A stretch of DNA of 64,000 nt, from positions 124,001 to 188,000 of the forward strand of contig UCJA01000010.1 of assembly GCA_900472675.1 (NCBI GenBank), read 5' to 3'. The notes beneath the pieces were generated by a model. That model was not told the origin of the DNA and did no database searches. It worked only from the letters and a program-made list of their open reading frames with translations. This document shows positions 9,471 to 17,612 of the stretch, piece by piece; positions within the stretch are counted from its first letter, which is position 1; each line of letters opens with the position of its first letter. Source of the stretch: Hyphomicrobiales bacterium (GTDB lineage Bacteria; Pseudomonadota; Alphaproteobacteria; Rhizobiales; Rhizobiaceae). The translations under genes and the position numbers were made by a program.

Positions 9471-10724
9471 TCATGACACGAAAGTTGTCGTGTCATGACG
9501 TTCCACGGTCGTCGTGCCTTTCCGCGCCATCGGATGTGTAGCCGGACCACGGGTATGCGCATCGCAATCCCCGGCGACTGAATGGCCCGCAGCCGCCAAC
9601 AATGCGCTTGCGTGTACGTCGACAACGCGTTCGACGTCAAAACGGGAGATGTAGGTCTTGCGGTATTCGAGATGGGCTTTTTCTTCCTCGAGGTGATCCG
9701 CGTAGTGGAGCATTGCGGCAACCAAAGCGTCCTGGTCGTCCACGGCAACCAGCTGGCCGAGGCGGCGATCGATGAGGATATCGCTGGGGCCGAAATCACA
9801 ATCGGTGGAGATGACCGGCAGCCCGCAGCGGAGGGCTTCGCAGATCGCCAATGACCATCCTTCCCATCGGGAGGTCGAGACGAAGATATCACTGGCGGTC
9901 AGGGCGGGCAGTGGGCTATCCGGAAAATGTTCGAAACTCACACGATCTTCGAGCTTTAGCAGCGCTACCTGTTCGCGCAGCTTGGCCTCGTCTGGACCAT
10001 AGCCTACGAGCTTCAGCCGAACATTGGTCCGCAGCCGACTAACTTCGGCAAAGGCATTTAGCAGGATGTCCTGGCCCTTTTGATAGGCAAAACGTCCTAC
10101 GTTCACGAACGTGACCGCGCCGCTCGGGCCACCCACCTTGCCAGCATCAAATGTGAACCGTCTGACAGGATTGGGCAGCCAGGTCTGCTGGACTTGGCTG
10201 TCGAACATGATCCTGAAGGATTCCAGTTGCTTCGGAGAGGTCCCGAAGATGCCGGTGACATCTTTCATAAAATAGGTCCGCATCAGGAAAAACAGGATGC
10301 GCGCCTTCCAGTGGTTCCGCTCGCGATGTGGGTTGCCATGCAGATAAACGGCAAATTTGCGAGGTATGCCAAGGCAGGCAATCATGACGATGGTTGCACA
10401 GTCGATCTGCGGAACCACGACAAGCGCATAATCCTTGCTTTTCACGACGTCCCTGTAGGCGCGTAAAAGATCGAGCCGTCCCTGAGTCAGGTACGTGATC
10501 TCATGATAGGCGGGCTTCTCCGTCGGCCTGCTTTGGTGGGTCGAGGTGTAGAGCACGTCGACCTCGATCCGGCTTTTGTACCGCCGCGCGAGTTCCGAGC
10601 ATATGGTATCCAGAACATGCTCAATCCCCGCAAAAGAGCGCGTATTCTGCTGAATATAGAGTACTCTTGTGACGGATGGTGGCGTTTCTCTGGTCGACGA
10701 TTTCAAAGTGACGCCTCTACGCAA
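9471..10724 (-). CDS. Glycosyltransferase family 4
   Basis: A 417-residue GT-B enzyme, cytoplasmic or membrane-associated. The C-terminal half carries VTFVNVGRFAYQKGQDILLNAF and the nucleotide-sugar region SRWEGWSLAICEALRCGLP, with the two glutamates of the EX7E pattern. The N-terminal half has a strand VTRVLYIQQNTRSFAGIEHVL, in which the GIEHV element resembles the GG loop that contacts the acceptor in this family. It is convergent with the GH16 gene and lies downstream of a GT2 gene in the same direction. Acceptor and donor sugars cannot be told from the sequence. Confidence 0.82.
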   Translation of the reverse strand: MRRGVTLKSSTRETPPSVTRVLYIQQNTRSFAGIEHVLDTICSELARRYKSRIEVDVLYTSTHQSRPTEKPAYHEITYLTQGRLDLLRAYRDVVKSKDYALVVVPQIDCATIVMIACLGIPRKFAVYLHGNPHRERNHWKARILFFLMRTYFMKDVTGIFGTSPKQLESFRIMFDSQVQQTWLPNPVRRFTFDAGKVGGPSGAVTFVNVGRFAYQKGQDILLNAFAEVSRLRTNVRLKLVGYGPDEAKLREQVALLKLEDRVSFEHFPDSPLPALTASDIFVSTSRWEGWSLAICEALRCGLPVISTDCDFGPSDILIDRRLGQLVAVDDQDALVAAMLHYADHLEEEKAHLEYRKTYISRFDVERVVDVHASALLAAAGHSVAGDCDAHTRGPATHPMARKGTTTVERHDTTTFVS

Positions 10725-10999
10725 TTGAAACGCCCTTCTCCTTTTGCAGAGAACAGAAGACGTTCCGGTTATTATTGTAAAATCCGATATCTTTTATATC
10801 ATTTGGCTTAAGTAATCTAGATGTATTTAAAGATATACTTATAATTGTCCTTAAGGGATTCTGTGCAACCGTTAGGCTTTGCCTCGGAGGCGTCCTTCGT
10901 AGTGGCTTCTGGCGGATCATCATTTCCACACGGCGCCGGAAAGCATGGCCAACAAAGGAAGAAGTTGTCCCCTGGAGAGGGGCTCTGGCAGCCGAAACC
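10725..10999. promoter_or_regulatory. Intergenic region with AT-rich promoter-like DNA
   Basis: A 275-base gap between two leftward glycosyltransferase genes. Bases about 10765-10850 are AT-rich, unlike the rest of the gap, and lie directly upstream of the GT4 gene starting at 10724. This suggests a separate promoter for that gene. I see no coding sequence or clear hairpin. Confidence 0.35.
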
Positions 11000-12022
11000 T
11001 CAGTTGCGCACAAACCGTTTGGCGAACCTCCGAAGTGGGGAATCCTGTCTTGGATTGATCCGGAAATCGAGCAGCCGCCGTCCAGCGACGGCCGGTGCGG
11101 CAAACAGAAGAAAACCGAAAAGGAAGTGGGACAGACGCTCCGTGCCCGTCATCGACGTCGCAATCTGTGCAAGGTATCTGCACATCGATTTGAACCGGAG
11201 TCGTTTGCCTTTCAGCACCTCGATGAACGCTTCGCGTTCAACCGTATAGAGATAATCGGGCTTCAGATGGACCGAGCCGGTTGCTTTCGGATCCTCCGTG
11301 ATCAGCCGGTCGAGATGTTCAAGCCTCTTGCGGAAAACAGCGATCTCTCTTTCCATCTTCGAATAGGATCCGGAACCGAACCCGGACAAGTTGTTGCTGT
11401 GTATTCTGTACTGACCGAGCGTTTCATCAATATGGATGACGTCGCCCTTGAAGGGGGCGACCAGATAGGCCACGCCATCGATGCCGAAGTCGTAGTCGAT
11501 CGGACCAATCGTCAGGTACACGTCGCGGCGATAGATGTTGCCGGAGGTGGGAGGCGTGGCGTACGCGCCGAGCTTGTTGATGCTCTCGATCATTTGCTGC
11601 TTGTCGTAATCTCCTGACAGCTTCGGGAACGGGTCTCCGAGACGATCGCCGTTCGCATCGATCGGCTGCAGTTTGTATTGTACCTTCGATGTTTGAGGGG
11701 TCAGTCGCTCGGCAACCGTACTCAATGCTGTCTCGTTGAGAAGATCGTCAGCGTCGAGGAAAAGGATATAGTCACCGTGCGACGCAGCGAAACCTGTCAG
11801 GCAGGCCGGGATAGAGCCGCGATTTTCGGTGTTTATCGCTGTGACCTTGTCCGAGTACCGGCTGATGGCAGCCCATGAATCATCGGTCGAACCATCGTTT
11901 ACGACGACAATTTCGTAGTCTGTGAAGGTTTGCCGCAATACACTCTCTATTGCGGCACAAACATAGGCTTGATAATTATAGCATGTAATAATAACGCTGA
12001 ATAATGGTTTACTGTTGCTCAT
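11000..12022 (-). CDS. Glycosyltransferase family 2
   Basis: A GT-A fold glycosyltransferase of about 340 residues. The N-terminus is FSVIITCYNYQAYVCAAIES, followed by VVNDGSTDDSW and the metal/nucleotide-binding aspartates in FLDADDLL. The C-terminal part has a basic, partly hydrophobic tail (SHFLFGFLLFAAPAVAGRRL), which may anchor it to the membrane. The reading frame extends to an ATG at 12034, but the ATG at 12022 is preceded by GGGA at good spacing and gives the usual short lead-in. It belongs to the exopolysaccharide block; the sugar transferred is unknown. Confidence 0.82.
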   Translation of the reverse strand: MSNSKPLFSVIITCYNYQAYVCAAIESVLRQTFTDYEIVVVNDGSTDDSWAAISRYSDKVTAINTENRGSIPACLTGFAASHGDYILFLDADDLLNETALSTVAERLTPQTSKVQYKLQPIDANGDRLGDPFPKLSGDYDKQQMIESINKLGAYATPPTSGNIYRRDVYLTIGPIDYDFGIDGVAYLVAPFKGDVIHIDETLGQYRIHSNNLSGFGSGSYSKMEREIAVFRKRLEHLDRLITEDPKATGSVHLKPDYLYTVEREAFIEVLKGKRLRFKSMCRYLAQIATSMTGTERLSHFLFGFLLFAAPAVAGRRLLDFRINPRQDSPLRRFAKRFVRN

Positions 12023-12034
12023 ATCTAATCCCAT

Positions 12035-12536
12035 TACAGAGCGTAGAAGCTTAATGTAATTTACGTTTATTGCAACCCAGGCCGATGATCTGCAGAAAGG
12101 ATGATCGGCAATGTATTATTACATAGATGCACGACTGTCGTGCTGTCGACCCGGACTGATTTCGGACTTATGGTGAATGCTGGAGATCCGATGAGGCAGG
12201 CGACATTCAGTGATGTTGCACGTCATATGGTCTGCAGGTGCTGACAGACGCCGCGAATGCTGTCGAATTGTTCCATAAGATAGATTATCTGACTTTGGTC
12301 CGTAGCCACAAAGTTAGAATGTCCTGTTTCTGCAAAGTTGGAATGTCACTCTCCCCGTCAGTGAACGACGTATGGGAGATTGCCGATGGAATTGACTGCG
12401 TTGAACACGCGCGCCTCCCCGCCCTCTAGTGGCTGTCATGTAACCGTCGTCGGGATTGGCTATCGAAATGCCGCCCGGCGCGCTATGGGGTCAGCGCTGC
12501 GGTTGGACGGCGCGAGATGGGGAACGGGGCGACGGC
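12035..12536. other. Non-coding gap with possible IS21-type terminal repeats
   Basis: About 500 bases without a convincing gene. Two near-identical direct repeats, CAAAGTTAGAATGTC (12309-12323) and CAAAGTTGGAATGTC (12333-12347), lie 24 bases apart. They resemble the multiple internal terminal repeats of IS21-family elements as I remember them. No istA or istB coding sequence follows, so at most this is a decayed end. A small perfect hairpin GCACGA-N3-TCGTGC lies near 12128-12142. AT-rich DNA at 12035-12125 is probably the promoter of the GT2 gene. Confidence 0.35.
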
Positions 12537-13358
12537 ATGAGCATGAACAGTCAGGACATCACCACGCGCCGGACGCTTGCAGAGCAGACCGCGCGGGAGG
12601 CCGGGACACTGGCGCTCGATTATTTCGGGCGCCGCGAGAGCCTGATCGTGGAGATCAAGGGTGATCCGCAGGACGTCGTTTCCATCGCAGACCGGAATGT
12701 CGAAACGCTGATCAAGGCGCGCGTCTCGGAGGTCTTTGCTGACGACGGCTTCCTCGGGGAAGAATTCGGACTTGTCGACGGCAGTTCGGGATACACCTGG
12801 GTGGTCGATCCGATCGATGGCACCAGCCCGTTTGTGCATGGCATGCCGAACTGGTGCGTTTCCATTGCCGTGCTGCATGAGCAGCGGCCGGTCGTCGGCG
12901 TCATCTTCGTGCCCTGCCACGAAGAGATGTATTCCGGTGCCCTGGGAGCGGGTGCAACGCTTGACGGCCAGCTGCTCTCGCTCGGCAGCCAGAAGACCAT
13001 CCGCAATGCGGTAACCGGCATCGGCGCCAACCATCATGTGTCGCCGGAAGCCGTTGGCCGCATCGTCAGCGACCTTTTGGAGCGTGGCGGCAATTTTGTC
13101 CGCCTCGGGTCCGGTGCGCTGATGCTCGCCTATGTCGCCGCCGGTCGCCTGGTCGGCTACTATGAGCCCTATATGCACGCCTGGGATTGCCTTGCCGGCC
13201 ATTGCCTCGTGGAAGAGGCCGGCGGCTGGGTGCTGCCCTTCCCGACAGAGGGAGACAAGCTGACCCGTGGTGCGCCGGTACTGGCGGCCGGGCCCGGCGC
13301 CGTGGATGACTTGAAGGCCCTGGTGGGCATAGGAGCCGAGCCCGCCCTCCTCGCCTGA
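12537..13358 (+). CDS. Inositol monophosphatase-family phosphatase
   Basis: A metal-dependent phosphatase of about 273 residues. The metal-site motifs are intact: GEE in GFLGEEFG (about residues 74-76), DPIDGTSPF (91-99) and the C-terminal AWDCLAGHCLVEEAGG. The family covers inositol-1-phosphatase, histidinol-phosphatase (HisN) and nucleotide bisphosphatases, and the substrate cannot be chosen from sequence alone. The start at 12537 gives a normal N-terminus (MSMNSQDITT); an upstream extension in the same frame is Arg/Gly-rich and unlikely. It is convergent with the GntR regulator and separated from the exopolysaccharide genes by non-coding DNA. Confidence 0.82.
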   Translation: MSMNSQDITTRRTLAEQTAREAGTLALDYFGRRESLIVEIKGDPQDVVSIADRNVETLIKARVSEVFADDGFLGEEFGLVDGSSGYTWVVDPIDGTSPFVHGMPNWCVSIAVLHEQRPVVGVIFVPCHEEMYSGALGAGATLDGQLLSLGSQKTIRNAVTGIGANHHVSPEAVGRIVSDLLERGGNFVRLGSGALMLAYVAAGRLVGYYEPYMHAWDCLAGHCLVEEAGGWVLPFPTEGDKLTRGAPVLAAGPGAVDDLKALVGIGAEPALLA

Positions 13359-13401
13359 GAAGCCGGGCGCATACCCTTTTATTGCCGGTCCGTGCCGGAG
13401 A

Positions 13402-14076
13402 CTATTCGCCCGGATGGGCGAAGACGGCGCTGGCGCCGCTGACGATCTCCACATGCGAATGCGCGGCCTGGCCGGCCGCAATGGCATCCCGGTTGAGGAT
13501 TGCCTGCACAATCCGCTCGTGCTCGGCAAAGGAGCGGGCCAGGCGCCCGGGCAGGCGGAACTGCGCCCGGCGGAACGGTGACAGCCTGGCACGGGTCTGC
13601 GTCACCATCTCGAAAATATGGTCGTTGTGGGCGCCGCGGTAGAGCCGTGTGTGGAAATCGGTGTTGTGGGCGGCATAGTCCTCCTCGGCACCGGCCAGCA
13701 CCCATTGCTCGGAACTCCGGTGGTCCCGTTCGAGCATCGCCCGCTCCTCCGCCGTCATGCGGTCGGCTGCCAGCCGCGCGCAGACACCCTCGAGCTCGGC
13801 CATCGCCTCGAACATGGAATTCAGGTAGGAACCCGTGACATTGGTGACGACAGCGCTGCGGTTGGGTTCCCTCCCCACAAGCCCCATGGCGCCCAGTTCG
13901 CGTAGCGCTTCGCGCACCGGGGTTCGCGACACCTCGAAGCGGGCAGCGAGCGAGACCTCGTCCAGCTTTTCTCCAGGCACGAGATCGCCGGTCACGATCA
14001 GATCGGCGATCGACCGCACCATCTGTTCGACGGTGGTGCCGGTGCGGGTAACTTGTCTGCGTCTTGTCTGTTTCAC
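13402..14076 (-). CDS. GntR-family transcriptional regulator, FCD domain
   Basis: A 224-residue regulator. The N-terminal winged helix-turn-helix reads EKLDEVSLAARFEVSRTPVREALREL (broken here: PGEKLDEVSLA, then VSRTPVREAL), with DNA-recognition residues VSRTPVREAL typical of GntR/FadR proteins. The C-terminal FCD domain has the metal/ligand pattern HNTDFHTRLY, EHERIV and AAHSHVEIV. It is transcribed away from the cyanuric acid/biuret operon with about 296 bases between start codons. That gap contains three TGCATACA copies, the obvious candidates for its operators. The likely role is control of the operon by a pathway intermediate; the ligand is not known. Confidence 0.88.
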   Translation of the reverse strand: MKQTRRRQVTRTGTTVEQMVRSIADLIVTGDLVPGEKLDEVSLAARFEVSRTPVREALRELGAMGLVGREPNRSAVVTNVTGSYLNSMFEAMAELEGVCARLAADRMTAEERAMLERDHRSSEQWVLAGAEEDYAAHNTDFHTRLYRGAHNDHIFEMVTQTRARLSPFRRAQFRLPGRLARSFAEHERIVQAILNRDAIAAGQAAHSHVEIVSGASAVFAHPGE

Positions 14077-14102
14077 ATGCTGATTCTGCGGCTGGTTCCA
14101 AC

Positions 14103-14327
14103 TGCATACAGATGGCTGCCCGGCCGCCGCGAGTCAAACGATAGAGGTGCCGGGGCAGTCTGACGTTGCGGCCGCAGGGTAGGCGAATCCGTCCGCTTCA
14201 GACTGCATGTTTTTTGATCTTGCAGCACCGAATCTGCATACACTTTTACCGTTGGCAGCGTCTCCCGGCTGCGATCGCAATCTTATCAGGGTGTTAGTCA
14301 AATGGCACGGGCGTTGCATACACTTTT
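14103..14327. promoter_or_regulatory. Repeated TGCATACA operator candidates
   Basis: TGCATACA occurs at 14103-14110, and an exact 13-mer TGCATACACTTTT occurs at 14235-14247 and again at 14315-14327. The two 13-mers are 80 bases apart, close to a whole number of helical turns, so bound proteins would face the same side. They lie between the divergent GntR gene and the start of the ten-gene catabolic operon. FCD-type GntR regulators often bind short AT-centred sites of this kind. Binding itself is inference. Confidence 0.55.
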
Positions 14328-14372
14328 CATGTGATCGCACCAACAGGCCCAAGGCCGCCGGGGAGACTTCTG

Positions 14373-15500
14373 ATGACCAAACTCCTGTCCATGAATCGCC
14401 GCAGCTTTCTTCAGACCTCCGCCGCCGGCCTCGCTGCCGGCACCGTCCCTGCCCTGTTCGGCTCGGGCGCGGCGGCACAGACGGCGCTGACCGTCGGCTT
14501 CATCTACGTCGGCCCCAAGGACGACTATGGTTACAACCAGGCGCATGCCGAAGGCGCCGCCGTCATCAAGGCCATGCCGGGCGTGACCCTTGTCGAGGAG
14601 GAGAACGTCCCCGAAACCGTCGACGTCCAGAAGACGATGGAATCGATGATCAACCTCGATGGCGCGACGCTGCTCTTCCCGACCTCGTTTGGCTATTTCG
14701 ACCCCCATATGCTGGCCATGGCCGCCAAGCATCCGGACATCCAGTTCCGCCATTGCGGCGGTCTCTGGCAGGCGGGCAAGAACCCGATGAACACCGGCTC
14801 CTACTTCGGCTACATCGGCCAGGGCCAGTATCTCAACGGCATCGCTGCCGCCTATGCGACGAAGAGCAAGAAGATCGGCTTCGTCGCCGCCAAGCCGATC
14901 CCGCAGGTGGTGCAGAACATCAACTCCTTCCTGCTCGGCGCCCGCTCGGTCGATCCGGCCATCACCTGCCAGGTGATCTTCACCGGCGAATGGTCGCTGG
15001 CGGTCAAGGAAGCGGAAGCCACCAACGCGCTGATCGACCAGGGCGCCGATGTCATCACCTGCCATGTGGATAGCCCCAAGGTGGTGGTGGAGACGGCGGC
15101 CGGACGCGGCGCCTTCGTCTGCGGCTATCACGCCAACCAGAGCGCGCTTGCCAAGGACAAATACCTGACCGGTGCCGAATGGGCCTGGGGCAATGTCTAT
15201 ACGAACTTCATCAAGTCAGCCCAGGGTGGCCAGAAGCTCGGCAATTTCGTGCGCGGCGGCCTGAAGGACGGCTTCGTCAAGATGAGCCCGCTCGGGCCGG
15301 CTGTTTCAGCCGAGGGCCGCAAGAAGTTCGACGCGACGCTGGCAGAGATCATGGCCGGCAAGTTCTCCGTGTTCAAGGGACCGATCAAGGACAACAAGGG
15401 CAATGTCGTCGTCACCGCCGGCACCGCCCTCCCCGAGGATGCTATCGAGCTGGAAAGCATGGGCTACCTCGTCGAGGGCGTCGTCGGCTCGACCTCGTAA
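14373..15500 (+). CDS. BMP-family ABC transporter substrate-binding protein
   Basis: A 375-residue periplasmic binding protein of the basic membrane protein (BMP/PnrA) family, whose known members bind nucleosides and purines. The ATG at 14373 has GGGGAGA 7 bases upstream. The N-terminus MNRRSFLQTSAAGLAAGT is a twin-arginine signal. Family features include VGFIYVGPKDDYGYNQAHAE and ISSFLLGARSVDPAITC-like spacing in the second lobe. It opens an operon whose enzymes degrade cyanuric acid, biuret and allophanate. The likely ligand is therefore a ring or linear ureide similar in shape to a purine or pyrimidine base. Confidence 0.87.
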   Translation: MTKLLSMNRRSFLQTSAAGLAAGTVPALFGSGAAAQTALTVGFIYVGPKDDYGYNQAHAEGAAVIKAMPGVTLVEEENVPETVDVQKTMESMINLDGATLLFPTSFGYFDPHMLAMAAKHPDIQFRHCGGLWQAGKNPMNTGSYFGYIGQGQYLNGIAAAYATKSKKIGFVAAKPIPQVVQNINSFLLGARSVDPAITCQVIFTGEWSLAVKEAEATNALIDQGADVITCHVDSPKVVVETAAGRGAFVCGYHANQSALAKDKYLTGAEWAWGNVYTNFIKSAQGGQKLGNFVRGGLKDGFVKMSPLGPAVSAEGRKKFDATLAEIMAGKFSVFKGPIKDNKGNVVVTAGTALPEDAIELESMGYLVEGVVGSTS

Positions 15501-15522
15501 ACCGACAAGCGGGAGAAGCGCC

Positions 15523-16650
15523 ATGACGGTGCAAGCAAATGATCAAGGCCTGTCGCTGCCGGCAAGCAGTCTGGCGTCGCTGAGGCCTGTGCTCGAGTGG
15601 CTGGCGCGACGGGCAGAACCTGTGGTCATCAGCCTTGGGGCAGTGATCGCCGGCCTGGCGCTTTTCTCGCTGTTCATCCTGGCGATCGGGAAGTCCCCGG
15701 TCACCCTCTTTCAGCTCATGTACACTGGCGGTTTCGGCAGCTGGTTCTCGGTCCAGAACAGTCTCAGCAGGGCAGCACCCCTGTTGCTGACGGCACTCTG
15801 CGTTGCCCTGCCGGCGCGGCTCGGCCTCGTCATTATCGGCGGCGAAGGTGCGGTGGTGCTGGGCGGGGTGGCTGCGGCGGCCGCGGCCATGCCCTTCGTC
15901 GGAAGTGTTCCGCCGCTCCTGCTGTTCATCGTGATGGCGACTGCGGCAATGCTGGTCGGTGCTGTCTGGATCGGCTTTGCTGGTTTCCTGCGCCATTACC
16001 GCGGCGTCAACGAAACCATCTCCTCGTTGCTGCTTGCCTATATCGCCATCGCGCTGATGAACCAGTTCGTCGAGGGCGTGCTGCGCGATCCCGCCAGCCT
16101 CAACAAACCCTCCACCAAGCCACTGCCGGCGCAGTACATGATGGGCGATATTCCCGGCATGGACGTGCACTGGGGTCTGGTGATCGGCGTCCTAGCCTGC
16201 ATCCTCTCCTGGGTGCTGATCGAGATCACCAGCTACGGCTTTGCCGCCCGCATCGCCGGCGGCAATGTGCGGGCTGCACAGATACAGGGGCTTCCCGTCG
16301 GCCGGCTCATCGTCGGCTTTACCGGGCTTGCCGGCAGCTTTGCCGGCCTTGCCGGCATGATCGAAGTCGCCGCCGTCCAGGGTGCAGCCAACGGATCGCT
16401 TGCCGCAGGCTATGGCTATACCGGAATCCTCGTCGCCTTCCTTGCCCGCCACAATCCGCTGGCAATCATCCCGGTCGCCATCCTGCTCGGCGGCATCGAG
16501 GCCTCGGGCGGTCTGATCCAGCGGCGCATGGGTCTGCCGGATGCGACGGTGCTCGTGCTCCAGGGCACGCTCTTCATCGTCATTCTCTTCTGCGAAACCT
16601 TTTATGGCCGCTTCAGGATCTTCAATCCCGACCTCTGGAAAAGGAGCTGA
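15523..16650 (+). CDS. ABC transporter permease (BMP/nucleoside-type, first)
   Basis: A 375-residue inner-membrane permease of the branched-chain/nucleoside importer group that pairs with BMP binding proteins. The ATG at 15523 follows GGGAGAAG. A long N-terminal cytoplasmic lead precedes the first helix (VVISLGAVIAGLALFSLFIL). About eight to ten hydrophobic segments follow, including GLVIIGGEGAVVLGGVAAAAAAM, quoted here as the GGEGAVVLGG core typical of this subgroup. It works with the second permease at 16653 and the double ATPase at 20423. The stop is 2 bases before the next start. Confidence 0.87.
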   Translation: MTVQANDQGLSLPASSLASLRPVLEWLARRAEPVVISLGAVIAGLALFSLFILAIGKSPVTLFQLMYTGGFGSWFSVQNSLSRAAPLLLTALCVALPARLGLVIIGGEGAVVLGGVAAAAAAMPFVGSVPPLLLFIVMATAAMLVGAVWIGFAGFLRHYRGVNETISSLLLAYIAIALMNQFVEGVLRDPASLNKPSTKPLPAQYMMGDIPGMDVHWGLVIGVLACILSWVLIEITSYGFAARIAGGNVRAAQIQGLPVGRLIVGFTGLAGSFAGLAGMIEVAAVQGAANGSLAAGYGYTGILVAFLARHNPLAIIPVAILLGGIEASGGLIQRRMGLPDATVLVLQGTLFIVILFCETFYGRFRIFNPDLWKRS

Positions 16651-16652
16651 CG

Positions 16653-17579
16653 ATGGACGATTCAGGCATCGGCATCTGGGGCGTACCGCTCGCAATCTTT
16701 TCCGGCGCTATCCGCGTCTCGACACCCTTCATCTTCGTGTCGCTCGGCGAAACCATCACCGAACGCTCCGGCCGCATTAATCTGGGGCTGGAAGGTACGC
16801 TAGTGTTCGGCGCCATGACGGCCTATGCGGTCGCGGTGATGACGGGCTCGCCCGCGCTCGGGGTGCTTGCCGCCATGGCCGCGGGTGCGGTGTTTGGAAC
16901 CATCCACGGCTGGATCTGCAAATGGCCCAAGGTCAATGACATCGCGATCGGCATTGCCATGATGCAGTTCGGCTTAGGGCTTGCCTTCTTCCTCGGCAAA
17001 TCCTTCATCCAGCCGGTGGCTCCGAAACTGCCATCCATTCCGCTCGGCGGCTGGGCGAGCAGCCCGCAGGTTCAGGCCGCCCTCAACATTAACGTGCTGT
17101 TCTTCATCGGCGCAGCGCTCGCGGTCTTCCTGTGGTGGGCGTTCAAGAACACCAGGGTCGGCCTCATCCTGCGTGTCGTCGGCGATAGCACCGATGCGGC
17201 ACGTGCCATGGGCATCCATCCGGACCGGATCCGGCTTCTGGCAACGGCGGTCGGCGGGGCACTTGCAGCGATCGGCGGCGCCTACCTGTCTCTCTATTAT
17301 CCCGGTTCCTGGAACGAGGGCATTTCGTCGGGCCAGGGCTTGATGGCAGTGGCGCTGGTGATCTTCGCGCGCTGGAACCCGATCGGCTGCTTTCTCGCAG
17401 CCCTTCTGTTCGGCGGCGCCGGCGCGCTCGGCCCTGCCCTGCAATCGGTCGGCGTCACCCAAGGCTACTACCTCTTCTATGCGGCACCCTATGTGCTGAC
17501 CCTTGCCATTCTGATCGCCACCTCTTCACCCACCCGCTCGCTCGCGGGTGCGCCGGGGGCCCTGTCGCTGACGAAGTGA
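16653..17579 (+). CDS. ABC transporter permease (BMP/nucleoside-type, second)
   Basis: A 308-residue membrane permease, partner of the preceding gene. The ATG at 16653 is preceded by AAGGAG. The signature stretch RSGRINLGLEGTLVFGAMTA is typical of the second permease of BMP-type importers, as is the loop RAMGIHPDRIRLLATAVGGA. About eight helices are visible. The two permeases should form the channel through which the compound bound by the BMP protein enters the cytoplasm. Confidence 0.88.
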   Translation: MDDSGIGIWGVPLAIFSGAIRVSTPFIFVSLGETITERSGRINLGLEGTLVFGAMTAYAVAVMTGSPALGVLAAMAAGAVFGTIHGWICKWPKVNDIAIGIAMMQFGLGLAFFLGKSFIQPVAPKLPSIPLGGWASSPQVQAALNINVLFFIGAALAVFLWWAFKNTRVGLILRVVGDSTDAARAMGIHPDRIRLLATAVGGALAAIGGAYLSLYYPGSWNEGISSGQGLMAVALVIFARWNPIGCFLAALLFGGAGALGPALQSVGVTQGYYLFYAAPYVLTLAILIATSSPTRSLAGAPGALSLTK

Positions 17580-17612
17580 ACCACAGACAGCAAACATGAA
17601 CGGATATCTCCT

